From positions 1 to 35,133 of the forward strand of contig JAEWZA010000256.1 in assembly GCA_023395575.1 (NCBI GenBank): 35,133 nt of DNA. The letters are read 5' to 3'. The notes beneath the pieces were generated by a model, which saw only the letters and a list, made by a program, of their open reading frames with translations, had not been told where the DNA came from and did no database searches. This document shows positions 24,977 through 32,579 of this stretch, piece after piece (within the stretch, counting starts at the first letter, position 1; each line of letters starts with the position of its first letter). The position numbers were made by a program, and so were the translations under genes. Source of the DNA: Bacillota bacterium. GTDB taxonomy: Bacteria > Bacillota > Clostridia > Acetivibrionales > DSM-1351.

Positions 24977-25123
24977 TTGGCAAGTTGTTTTAAAAGTAAT
25001 TTAGAAAGAAGTATTATTAGTAGTTTTGCAGTAAGTAGTTTCGTAAGTACCTTCATATGTAATTTAGAAAGAAATTTAAAAAGCAGCACTACCAATCCAT
25101 CTTTCATCCTGAAAGAAAAGTAA
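24977..25123 (+). CDS. Candidate 48-aa small protein
   Basis: UUG start at 24977 with GAGG eight bases upstream (24965-24968); stop TAA at 25121, the first base of the terminator stem. The peptide is rich in Ser, Phe and Ile, with two Cys (positions 4 and 28) and an internal repeat: NLER occurs at about residues 8-11 and 29-32, from the 15-bp direct repeat GTAATTTAGAAAGAA at 24996-25010 and 25059-25073. No homology is recognised. It could be a small membrane-active or signalling peptide, or the frame may be chance within a non-coding RNA. The well-placed start and immediate terminator favour a real short transcript. Confidence 0.35.
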   Translation: MASCFKSNLERSIISSFAVSSFVSTFICNLERNLKSSTTNPSFILKEK

Positions 25124-25164
25124 CGGTCTGATTATGTTTTTAAATAATCGACCGTTATTTTTTT
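25121..25164 (+). terminator. Strong Rho-independent terminator
   Basis: TAACGGTC then GATTAT pair with ATAATC and GACCGTTA (one bulged T), followed by TTTTTTT. It lies about 370 bp after transketolase, so a short transcript ends here. Confidence 0.9.
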
Positions 25165-25454
25165 GTTAAATTTCATAATTAGAGCTTATTATACAGAAAA
25201 GTAATCTGGTTAGAAAATATATAACTCAACTCAAAAATTCACAGAAATAGCATATGCTCTTGCTACATATAGTGATTTTATTATACAGTAACCAAGTGTA
25301 TTGAATATTTCAAGATTTCAAATAATTTAAATATATCCGCAAATCCGCTTGAAAAAATAATCTAAATATCGTCGCAATAGTTTGAGCTGTAATTAACTCT
25401 AGCAATAGAATATTGTATTTCAGATATAAATTATCATATTTTAATAATTTATTA
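25165..25454. other. Intergenic, nothing recognised
   Basis: AT-rich upstream region of the DUF2975 operon; no gene or clear repeat seen before the promoter at 25455. Confidence 0.5.
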
Positions 25455-25483
25455 TTGACAAACGATAATTATAGCAGTATATT
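25455..25483 (+). promoter_or_regulatory. Strong SigA-type promoter of the DUF2975 operon
   Basis: Exact TTGACA, 17-base spacer, TATATT. The -35 overlaps an imperfect palindrome, ATTATTGACAAACGATAAT (25452-25470), which could be the operator of the Cro-like regulator encoded in the operon. Confidence 0.85.
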
Positions 25484-25531
25484 TTATATAGATAATAATA
25501 CTTTGACCAGTAACATATGAGGTGCAAATTA

Positions 25532-26002
25532 ATGAATTTTCAAATTTTAGGTTTTAAAGGATTAAGTCGTGTAATGGAAATATCTTGTACGATATTTCAA
25601 ATAATAGGTACTATATTCGTGCTTTCTTTACCTTGGACACTGAATTACTATTTACTTTACAAGCAAAGCTTAGTTGAAGATAATATCTACTACTCAATGA
25701 TAATACTGCTATTTATATCAGGTGTTTGTGGATTCTCTATATTACATCATGCAAAAAAAGTACTCCATAACATAAATGTTAAAAATCCATTTACGCTAGA
25801 TACCGCAAATAGAATTAAGTATATCTCTTACTGGTGTTTGCCCGTTGCATTTATTTATCTGCTTGCAATAGTTTTTATTCCGTCGGCTTTTGTTCTTCTT
25901 GTAGGATTAACATTTTTATTTCTTGCCGCATGTATTTTCATCATTGCCAAACTATTCTATCAGGCCGTTAACTACAAGCAGGAAAACGACTTGACCATAT
26001 AG
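25532..26002 (+). CDS. DUF2975-type membrane protein
   Basis: 156 aa from the ATG at 25532, which has GAGGTG seven bases upstream; the ATG at 25517 overlaps that site. Four hydrophobic helices (about 15-40, 53-73, 98-120 and 123-147 in this numbering), with KKVLHNINVKNPFTLDTANRIKYI between helices 2 and 3, the characteristic segment of the DUF2975 family. First gene of a set with a small Cro/CI regulator directly downstream (15-bp gap), an arrangement known for the YoaS/YozG pair of Bacillus. Its biochemical role is unknown; a membrane partner of the regulator is a reasonable guess. Confidence 0.85.
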   Translation: MNFQILGFKGLSRVMEISCTIFQIIGTIFVLSLPWTLNYYLLYKQSLVEDNIYYSMIILLFISGVCGFSILHHAKKVLHNINVKNPFTLDTANRIKYISYWCLPVAFIYLLAIVFIPSAFVLLVGLTFLFLAACIFIIAKLFYQAVNYKQENDLTI

Positions 26003-26017
26003 AAAAGGAGAAAACCT

Positions 26018-26230
26018 ATGCCTATAGTAGTAAATGTAGATGTAATGCTGGCAAAGAGAAAAATGAGTTCAACAGAGCTAGCTGAAAAAATAGGAATAAC
26101 AACTGCCAACCTTTCAATATTGAAAACCAATAAAGCGAAAGCCATTAGATTCTCTACACTTGAAGAAATATGTAAGGCTTTAGACTGCCAGCCTGGAGAT
26201 ATCTTAGAGTACGTACCAGCTACAGATTAA
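26018..26230 (+). CDS. Small Cro/CI-family (YozG-like) HTH regulator
   Basis: 70 aa, almost entirely one helix-turn-helix domain: MLAKRKMSSTELAEKIGITTANLSILK (about residues 9-35) holds the HTH, and LEEICKALDCQPGDILEY is the usual C-terminal helix of this family. AAGGAG lies seven bases before the ATG. It is 15 bp after the DUF2975 gene and 90 bp before the DUF4173 gene, so it probably regulates this operon, perhaps at the palindrome overlapping the -35 at 25455. No sensor domain is present. Confidence 0.93.
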   Translation: MPIVVNVDVMLAKRKMSSTELAEKIGITTANLSILKTNKAKAIRFSTLEEICKALDCQPGDILEYVPATD

Positions 26231-26320
26231 CCTACTCTTTTAAAATAGCTAAGACAGTATTTCTCTCCTGACAATTCATCAATTTTGTGCTCAGCACAAC
26301 GAAAGGAAGAATTAATTAAT

Positions 26321-27979
26321 ATGGAAAACAAGAATCTACAACAACCCGAGCCACAAAACTCAGAAGCAAACAAAACTGTACTGCAAGCAGGGCAACCTTC
26401 GCAAGCAGCCCCTCAAAGCAATGTAAATAACATGTATATGCCCCCAAATTATAACTCCTATCCCCGCTATGTTCCAAGAAACAAAACCCCCGAATACATT
26501 GCTTTTAAAGAGAGAGTAACCTCTACAAAGGGCTTGTGTATATCTGTTTTAAGTATTCTATTCTGCATTCTATTTACAGAAACTATTCTTCTTGGTTCAG
26601 CTGGCATTTCTGTGCCGATTTTAGCTATTGCTCTTGAAAGTATGCTATTCTATTTCTTTAAAGAACGAGAAAAACCTTTAAATAAAGCCTCAATATACTT
26701 AGCCTTCCCAATTGTGCTGCTTGCGTTGAGCTATTTTATTCATTATAATCCCAGTACACAATTTATTACCTGGTTGACAATAATGGGTCTTCTTTGCATT
26801 CAAATTATCTTACTTGCGGATATTGAGGTAAATGGTTTATTTAGTTTCGATATGCTGTCAAAATCCATAGTTAACCTTGTTGGAAAACCTTTTTCCAACT
26901 ATGTAATGCCCTTAAATTCTTTTAAAATACTCAAAAACAACAAGTCAAAAACTTTGGCTAACTCTATCTATATTTTTATAGGGCTGGCAATATCGATACC
27001 AATAGCGGCAATACTAATGGGTTTATTTATGAGCGCCGATGCAGTATTTGCGGAATCCATGGAGACGGTTATAGACTTTATAGGCCTGGATTTTGCAGTT
27101 GCTTTCTGGGATATTGTTATAGGAAGCTTATTTGGTCTGTTCCTTGGAGCAATGCTTTTAGGCTTGAAATATGATGAAAAAAAGCAAGCTCCAGTTGCTA
27201 AAATTGGCGATAATATAGAAAGTATAATAATTGGCACTTTCCTAACAATTATAAATGTATTTATTATAACCTTTGTGGTGTTTCAATTTGTTTACTTATT
27301 CGGTGGTACAGTCAATATTACTGCCTCAGACATGACTTACGCAGAATACGCTAGGCGAGGATTTTTTGAGCTTGCAACTGCTTCAGGTATAATATTTGCA
27401 ATTGCACTTTTTGTTTTAATTATGACTAAGAAAAAAAATGGTACGCTTCCTCTGTGGATTCAGTTAACAACCGTTTGCCTGTGCTTATGTAATGGTGTTT
27501 TGCTAATATCTGCAATGAAAAGGATGCTGCTGTATGTAGATATTTATGGTCTTAGTGTTAAACGTGTCTTGACGCTATGGTTTATGATTATTATTGGTTT
27601 ATGTTTGTTATGGTTAATAATAAAATCCTTTATAAACAAAATCTATGTAATGAAATGGATTGGCACAACAGTAATAATAAGTGTTTGTATTTTGAGCCTG
27701 ACAAATGTAGATCGTATTATTGCCAACTATAATGTTAATCGCTATTTTTCTAGCCCAGCAGAGAACTCAATTGACATAAACTATCTGGGACAATTATCGT
27801 ACAGCGCTGTACCTGAAATAGTCCGTCTGAAAGGTTTTGATGAAGGAAGCAATGTAAACTTTGATATAAAAAACATACTAGAGGATCATAATACGAAGTT
27901 ACAATACCGACATAAGCTTTACGGATTTACAATTGATAAAATAGAAGCTGCCCATATTTTGAACAGAGAACTCAACTAA
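26321..27979 (+). CDS. Polytopic membrane protein of the DUF4173/DUF4153 type
   Basis: 552 aa from the ATG at 26321 (AAAGGAAG upstream, spacing about 11; the frame is open to TTG 26285). A Pro/Gln/Asn-rich soluble segment (about residues 1-70, including MYMPPNYNSYPRYVP) precedes about twelve hydrophobic helices up to residue 455 and a ~95-residue C-terminal soluble part. The motif SADAVFAE, the YLFGG turn and TYAEYARRGFFELA are typical of DUF4173 proteins. Function unknown; the family often accompanies DUF2975 and YozG-like genes, as here. A 6-bp hairpin TTGTGC-TCA-GCACAA (26285-26299) precedes the binding site and might tune translation. Confidence 0.85.
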   Translation: MENKNLQQPEPQNSEANKTVLQAGQPSQAAPQSNVNNMYMPPNYNSYPRYVPRNKTPEYIAFKERVTSTKGLCISVLSILFCILFTETILLGSAGISVPILAIALESMLFYFFKEREKPLNKASIYLAFPIVLLALSYFIHYNPSTQFITWLTIMGLLCIQIILLADIEVNGLFSFDMLSKSIVNLVGKPFSNYVMPLNSFKILKNNKSKTLANSIYIFIGLAISIPIAAILMGLFMSADAVFAESMETVIDFIGLDFAVAFWDIVIGSLFGLFLGAMLLGLKYDEKKQAPVAKIGDNIESIIIGTFLTIINVFIITFVVFQFVYLFGGTVNITASDMTYAEYARRGFFELATASGIIFAIALFVLIMTKKKNGTLPLWIQLTTVCLCLCNGVLLISAMKRMLLYVDIYGLSVKRVLTLWFMIIIGLCLLWLIIKSFINKIYVMKWIGTTVIISVCILSLTNVDRIIANYNVNRYFSSPAENSIDINYLGQLSYSAVPEIVRLKGFDEGSNVNFDIKNILEDHNTKLQYRHKLYGFTIDKIEAAHILNRELN

Positions 27980-28111
27980 ACATTACCCATTCGAGCAATT
28001 ATTTTGCATCAATAAATTAAATAGCTTTTTAGTACTTATAGACTTTCTTTATTCAAAAGTTAATTTAAATAACGCTAAAAATACTAAATTTATTTTGGAG
28101 AGTTAACGAAA

Positions 28112-28507
28112 ATGAAGCGACATGGATTTATTGTATTAGGAATTTATGATTTATGTTTAGCCTTTGCTGCTATTTTGTGTGGGGTACTTATGTTAAATTC
28201 AAATTATGGAGTATTTAGTAGTTATCCATCTGAATGGCTTTCAATATTATCATTTAAGAGTTGGCTCTTACCAGGCATTATTACTATAGTAATATTTGGT
28301 GCAGGAAATATCATAGCTTCATTATGTAGCTTCACTCAGAGTGGTAACCGCTCCTGGTTTGTTTCAGCCATAATGGGAGGAATGCTGTTAATAAGCCTTG
28401 TTGTACAGGTTATAATTATAAAGGAATATTATTTGGCAACCTTTGAGTTCCTACTTGTTTGCATACTCCAGTTGATGTTGAGCGGATATGTGTTACTGAA
28501 ATTGTAA
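28112..28507 (+). CDS. Small four-helix membrane protein, unknown
   Basis: 131 aa with four hydrophobic helices (about 5-28, 46-72, 83-103 and 108-130), no cysteine-rich or charged domain. GGAG lies about eleven bases before the ATG. It is 132 bp after the DUF4173 gene in the same direction and may be a late member of that operon or separately expressed. No family recognised. Confidence 0.75.
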   Translation: MKRHGFIVLGIYDLCLAFAAILCGVLMLNSNYGVFSSYPSEWLSILSFKSWLLPGIITIVIFGAGNIIASLCSFTQSGNRSWFVSAIMGGMLLISLVVQVIIIKEYYLATFEFLLVCILQLMLSGYVLLKL

Positions 28508-28619
28508 TTACTTGATTTTCTTAAAATACTAAAGAAGTTGAATTTACTATAAAATTCTCTTTTTACTAACTGTCCATCTGCAAGCCCTTTCTAAATAAAT
28601 ATTATTGCAATACTTATTT

Positions 28620-28652
28620 CCATGTCGGTATTATAAAGCTGGCATGGATTTT
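28620..28652 (+). terminator. Possible terminator after the DUF2975 operon region
   Basis: CCATGTC (28620-28626) pairs with GGCATGG (28641-28647) using one G-U, followed by ATTTTC. Weak T-run. Confidence 0.35.
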
Positions 28653-28771
28653 CATATTTATCTGCTTTATACCACACATATTTCACCATATTCTACTTTT
28701 TCTGTTTTGATGATATTATAAAAATAATGTAGTATTATAAGAACTAAAATAAAATTTTATTAGGGGGTAAC

Positions 28772-29995
28772 ATGGTGTGTAAAATAAAAATTTCTATCCT
28801 TTTAATTTTATTTGTTCTATCCTCTTTTTCTTCATTTGCAATGGAATCAGGAAATACATACACTAAAACCTTACAACAAATATACAACAGTAAAGATGTC
28901 TTCACCGATACGCAAACCCGCTTGAATGAATTAAATAAGAATTATAGTAATGTTACATATTTGTTCTCAGCTGGAAAATCAGTACAGGAAAGAGATTTGA
29001 CAGTTTTGAAAGTAGGTAGCGGCTCCAAAAAAATATTTATAAATGCCTCCCATCATCCTCGTGAATATATGGGAACTATATTAACACTTAACCAAGCCCA
29101 GTACATACTAGAAGCCTATTCAAATAATCAAGTCATAGATGGCTGCAATATTAAACAGCTACTCGATAATGAAGTATCCTTTTATTTCATGCCCCTTGTG
29201 AATCCCGATGGTGTACAGATATGTGTCAACGGTTCACCTGCTTATTATTTTAATGCTAATAAGGTAGACTTAAATCACAACTATGCAGCTGACTGGACTA
29301 AAAGAGTTACCAGCACATATTCAACTGGCACCTCCCCTTTTTCAGAGCCAGAAACTCAAGCTGTTAAATACTTATGTGAATCAGTTGAATTTGATTTAAC
29401 AATTGCTTATCATGCAGCCGGAGATATAATTTATTGGTATTATGGACAGCAAGGCACTGCAAAAACCAGAGATTTAGCATATGCTAACTTATTAAAAGAA
29501 ACAACTGGATACAGCTTAGTAAGTCCAAGTAACTATAAATCCTCAACATCAGGGTTTAAGGACTGGTGTGTTCAAACGCTAAAAATACCCTCCTTTACAA
29601 TTGAGATTGGTGGAAAACGCGGATTATCTAAGCCTATAGAATGGCCTTTATATAGTTCAATATGGCAGGAAAACAAACTTGTCCCTGTGAGAATTGCAAA
29701 ACAACTAGTAAGACAAACGCAGGTTAGTGCTGATAAGAGAACTGCATTAATTTACAAAAATTCTTTAGTTCACCTTAATAAAGATATACTAAGACAGGAC
29801 AAAAAAAATTACATTTCAGTCAGAGATGCTAAAATACTTACCTCTAATAACATAACTGAAACACAGCAATACAAGCTGAAAATGTACAGTGTTACAATAA
29901 ACAATACTTATTATATAGATATTGGTTACTTTAAAAATATATTTAATCTAAAATGTATTTACGATGAATCCACAAATACCCTCTACTTAGAATAA
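28772..29995 (+). CDS. Secreted M14-family zinc carboxypeptidase
   Basis: 407 aa. A signal peptide (residues 1-23, SFA cleavage) leads an M14 domain (about 30-315): zinc ligands His95 and Glu98 in HHPRE, third ligand His214 in YHAAG, and catalytic Glu279 in FTIEIGG. The usual Asn-Arg pair that holds the substrate's C-terminal carboxylate (DLNRN) is DLNHN here (His169), an odd change. The last ~90 residues look like a small beta domain of the copper-amine-oxidase-N type often found on clostridial secreted proteins. Bacterial relatives cut gamma-D-Glu-diaminopimelate bonds in peptidoglycan, so wall-peptide processing is likely but not proven. The ATG follows GGGGG; GTG at 28775 is an alternative. 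Confidence 0.9.
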   Translation: MVCKIKISILLILFVLSSFSSFAMESGNTYTKTLQQIYNSKDVFTDTQTRLNELNKNYSNVTYLFSAGKSVQERDLTVLKVGSGSKKIFINASHHPREYMGTILTLNQAQYILEAYSNNQVIDGCNIKQLLDNEVSFYFMPLVNPDGVQICVNGSPAYYFNANKVDLNHNYAADWTKRVTSTYSTGTSPFSEPETQAVKYLCESVEFDLTIAYHAAGDIIYWYYGQQGTAKTRDLAYANLLKETTGYSLVSPSNYKSSTSGFKDWCVQTLKIPSFTIEIGGKRGLSKPIEWPLYSSIWQENKLVPVRIAKQLVRQTQVSADKRTALIYKNSLVHLNKDILRQDKKNYISVRDAKILTSNNITETQQYKLKMYSVTINNTYYIDIGYFKNIFNLKCIYDESTNTLYLE

Positions 29996-30052
29996 AGAAA
30001 AGGATTTTGTTCGGATATTCATTAACAAAACAGTAAACTAGATCTTTAAGCT

Positions 30053-30091
30053 AAAACACCCTCTACTAATTATTATAGTAAAGGGTGTTTA
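30053..30091. terminator. Bidirectional terminator between convergent genes
   Basis: AAACACCCT (30054-30062) pairs with AGGGTGTTT (30082-30090), extended by TACTA/TAGTA inside. It separates the M14 gene from the 30113 gene. Confidence 0.8.
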
Positions 30092-30112
30092 TAATTAACA
30101 GAACTTTCAATT

Positions 30113-31702
30113 TTAATCCAAATACTCTTCTTCTGAGCTACCAGATAAAAGTACTCCGATTATCTTTTCCTGTATGCTTTCACCTATATCATTAGTAAAC
30201 TCTTCCATACCCTCCTCATCATACATTGAAATAGCATTATCAAGAGAAATATTAGGCTTAGCAATATTAGACACATTCCATTGCTTAACTTCTGTGAATA
30301 CGGTAATACCCGTTCTCTTCCCATCAATTTTTGAAGTAAATGCATACTGGCCTTGAAGGGTGTTATTATCCTTCCTCTTATTATTAATGCTAAAGTAGAT
30401 ATCACTTAAATCACTATTTAAGTCTGTATATTCTGAATCGTCTTCAGATTGTTCCAAGCTTACTTTTCCTTTAATAGTTCCCACAAAAGCACTTAAACCA
30501 CCTACTTTTGCATCTTTCTCATATGTATAATCTGCCTTGATTAAATTTCTTCCAGATATATCTAAGTTACATTCTCCATTATATAAACCATTTTGTAACT
30601 TCATTTTATTTCTTATTTCAAAAATACTATCTTTGCTCTCTCTGACATCAAAGCTAATCGTGTCATTTCCTAATGAATCTTTAAATGTTGAAAGAGTTAT
30701 TCCTATATCACTTTCCTTTTCAATAAACTGTCTAGAAAGAATATCTCCATTGTCCTTAAAGTATGCCGTATATTCAATCTGAATGTCATCTAAATTTTCT
30801 GCTTCATCATATAAGCTTTCACACAAGCTTTTTATTTCTTCATCTATTTCTTCAGGTGTTGGCCTTTCAAAATCGATATACTGTCCTTCTATATCAGCTA
30901 AATCTATAAACGAATTAATAAAACTATTGCAAATAATTCTGACATTCTTATCATCTTCTAGCTTAGCCGCCATTGCTTTATATATATTTGCAATAACCTC
31001 TTTATCAATATTAAAAGTGATAGAATTACACTTTATATCCTCAAATTTATCATCACTGCTAAATACAACCTTACTGTCCGGAATTTGATCAAATATCGTA
31101 TCTTTAAAGTATCCTTGCAGCATATCATCATAGGTATCACGGTTGACTCCAAATAACTCCTCAAAGGCCTTATCATCCTCTAGAAATGCTTTAACATAAT
31201 TGCTTGACAACTTATATGTAGATGTGTTATCAATCCCGAGAACCTTTTCAGTCAAACTAGGAAACGAAATAAGTGCCTTTTTATTATCTGCTTTTATGTC
31301 CATATCAACAAAATCTTTGTTATCGTATTTAGCACCTAAGAATAATGAATAATAGCTATTATCTAAATCTTTATTATTTAAATTATATTTAACATTAAGC
31401 TCAAACCTAGATAGATAATCCTCAATGGTTTTCATTTCTTCATCATATTTTACTAAATCTCCATCTAGCTTTGCATTTGCCTTGCACTCGTAACTACTCT
31501 CGTTTAAATATGTTTCTTTATAATACTCCCTATATTTTTTTTTCAGGTCCTTTAAATTATCTTTTTCTAGATATATGTAAAAATACTTTGAACCAAAAAC
31601 AGAAGCCCTTACAGTTGTTCCGGTTAAAAACATCGTAGTCATCAATGATGTTATTAAAAAAACAGCTATTATTGCACTAAACCTTTTACTATACTTAATC
31701 AT
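30113..31702 (-). CDS. Large secreted or membrane-anchored protein, unknown function
   Basis: 529 aa from the ATG at 31702 (GGAGG five bases upstream). A basic N-terminus and one hydrophobic stretch (about residues 8-35, ending TVRAS) form a signal peptide or anchor. The remaining ~490 residues are soluble, highly charged (many Asp, Lys, Glu), with alternating patterns that suggest long beta-sheet segments, for example in the part FTSKIDGKRTGITVFTEV. The C-terminus is acidic (SGSSEEEYLD). Few Cys, no catalytic motif, no sortase or LysM signature. It looks like a clostridial envelope protein of the sort grouped in DUF6583-like families, but I am not sure of that assignment. Confidence 0.8.
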   Translation of the reverse strand: MIKYSKRFSAIIAVFLITSLMTTMFLTGTTVRASVFGSKYFYIYLEKDNLKDLKKKYREYYKETYLNESSYECKANAKLDGDLVKYDEEMKTIEDYLSRFELNVKYNLNNKDLDNSYYSLFLGAKYDNKDFVDMDIKADNKKALISFPSLTEKVLGIDNTSTYKLSSNYVKAFLEDDKAFEELFGVNRDTYDDMLQGYFKDTIFDQIPDSKVVFSSDDKFEDIKCNSITFNIDKEVIANIYKAMAAKLEDDKNVRIICNSFINSFIDLADIEGQYIDFERPTPEEIDEEIKSLCESLYDEAENLDDIQIEYTAYFKDNGDILSRQFIEKESDIGITLSTFKDSLGNDTISFDVRESKDSIFEIRNKMKLQNGLYNGECNLDISGRNLIKADYTYEKDAKVGGLSAFVGTIKGKVSLEQSEDDSEYTDLNSDLSDIYFSINNKRKDNNTLQGQYAFTSKIDGKRTGITVFTEVKQWNVSNIAKPNISLDNAISMYDEEGMEEFTNDIGESIQEKIIGVLLSGSSEEEYLD

Positions 31703-32218
31703 GTTTACCTCCATACATTAGTGTTAGTGTAAAGTATATTACTTAACAAAAGCTAAGAAACAGTAATTATTGCCTTTGCATACAACAAGACTATATCCCT
31801 GTTTTTTGACTAGACATTTTGCTTTTCGATTTCTAGAAAGCCGTTATTGAAAGCCTGTTGCTATTAAGATTTACAAAAATTTAAAGTGCAACAATAAAGT
31901 CTAAGAGGATAGGAATAAGACCTATTCATACAACTTTATAATATTTTATATTTATGTTTAATCATCTAAATGCAGTATATATAAATTAAATTATTATGTC
32001 AATAATTATAAAATCCTGATCTATGGTTCAGTCCACATACTGAACCATGTCATCTAGAATACTATACAAACATCTTGCTTAAATTTCTTTGCTGGTTAGG
32101 GTAGATTAAATTCCCAATCAAACCTTCATACAATATATTAATTATTTCCCAATAAATTGGTATTAAAAAGAAATGTATGGTAATACTAACAATAAATCAA
32201 TCTGAAAGGAGTTAAAAA
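31703..32218. other. Intergenic region with a perfect hairpin
   Basis: No gene seen. Contains a perfect 10-bp palindromic hairpin ATGGTTCAGT/ACTGAACCAT (32023-32032 with 32039-32048, loop CCACAT) without T-runs. A weak promoter for the 32219 gene may be TTGGTA (32157-32162), 18 bases, TAATAC (32181-32186). Confidence 0.45.
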
Positions 32219-32320
32219 ATGGGTGATAAGGGGACTACAAAAAAGGCACCAAAAATGTCAAAAAAAGAGGCTAGAGCTGCAAAAATAGCTGCTAAAAACA
32301 GTAAAAGTGATGAAACTTAG
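32219..32320 (+). CDS. 33-aa lysine-rich small protein
   Basis: Starts MGDKGTTKKAPK and continues with Lys/Ala-rich helix-forming sequence (SKKEARAAKIAAKNSK), ending DET. AAAGGAG lies seven bases before the ATG, and two hairpins follow at once, the first (GATGAAAC-TTA-GTTTCATC, 32309-32327) spanning the stop codon. Small basic proteins starting MGDK occur in many bacteria, but I know no proven function; nucleic-acid binding is plausible from charge alone. Strong translation signals make this a confident gene despite its size. Confidence 0.75.
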   Translation: MGDKGTTKKAPKMSKKEARAAKIAAKNSKSDET

Positions 32321-32328
32321 TTTCATCG

Positions 32329-32365
32329 AACGAGGCGCATACCTATCGTGAACGCCTCGTTTTTA
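32329..32365 (+). terminator. Terminator of the 33-aa gene
   Basis: ACGAGGCG (32330-32337) pairs with CGCCTCGT (32353-32360), followed by TTTTT. It comes directly after the stop-codon hairpin at 32309-32327. Confidence 0.9.
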
Positions 32366-32579
32366 TTTGGTACTTAGTTAATTAATTCTCTTATAATAAT
32401 CCAGCTCCCTAAATGATTATTTTGAGCATTCATAAATACTGCTTTTGTAATTTCATTAAATCCATAATTCATTTAGCAAGCTTTATTAACCTAACTAATT
32501 CATGAATTTTTTCTAATCCTACTTATCATTGGTAAGGGTTGAACATCAACAAATATGATTTGAAAAATTGAATTAATTA

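Noticed and set aside
24874..25107. 77-codon minus-strand ORF rich in Lys-Leu-Leu
   Set aside because: Composition comes from the AT-rich repeats; no binding site, and it opposes the plus-strand terminator at 25121.
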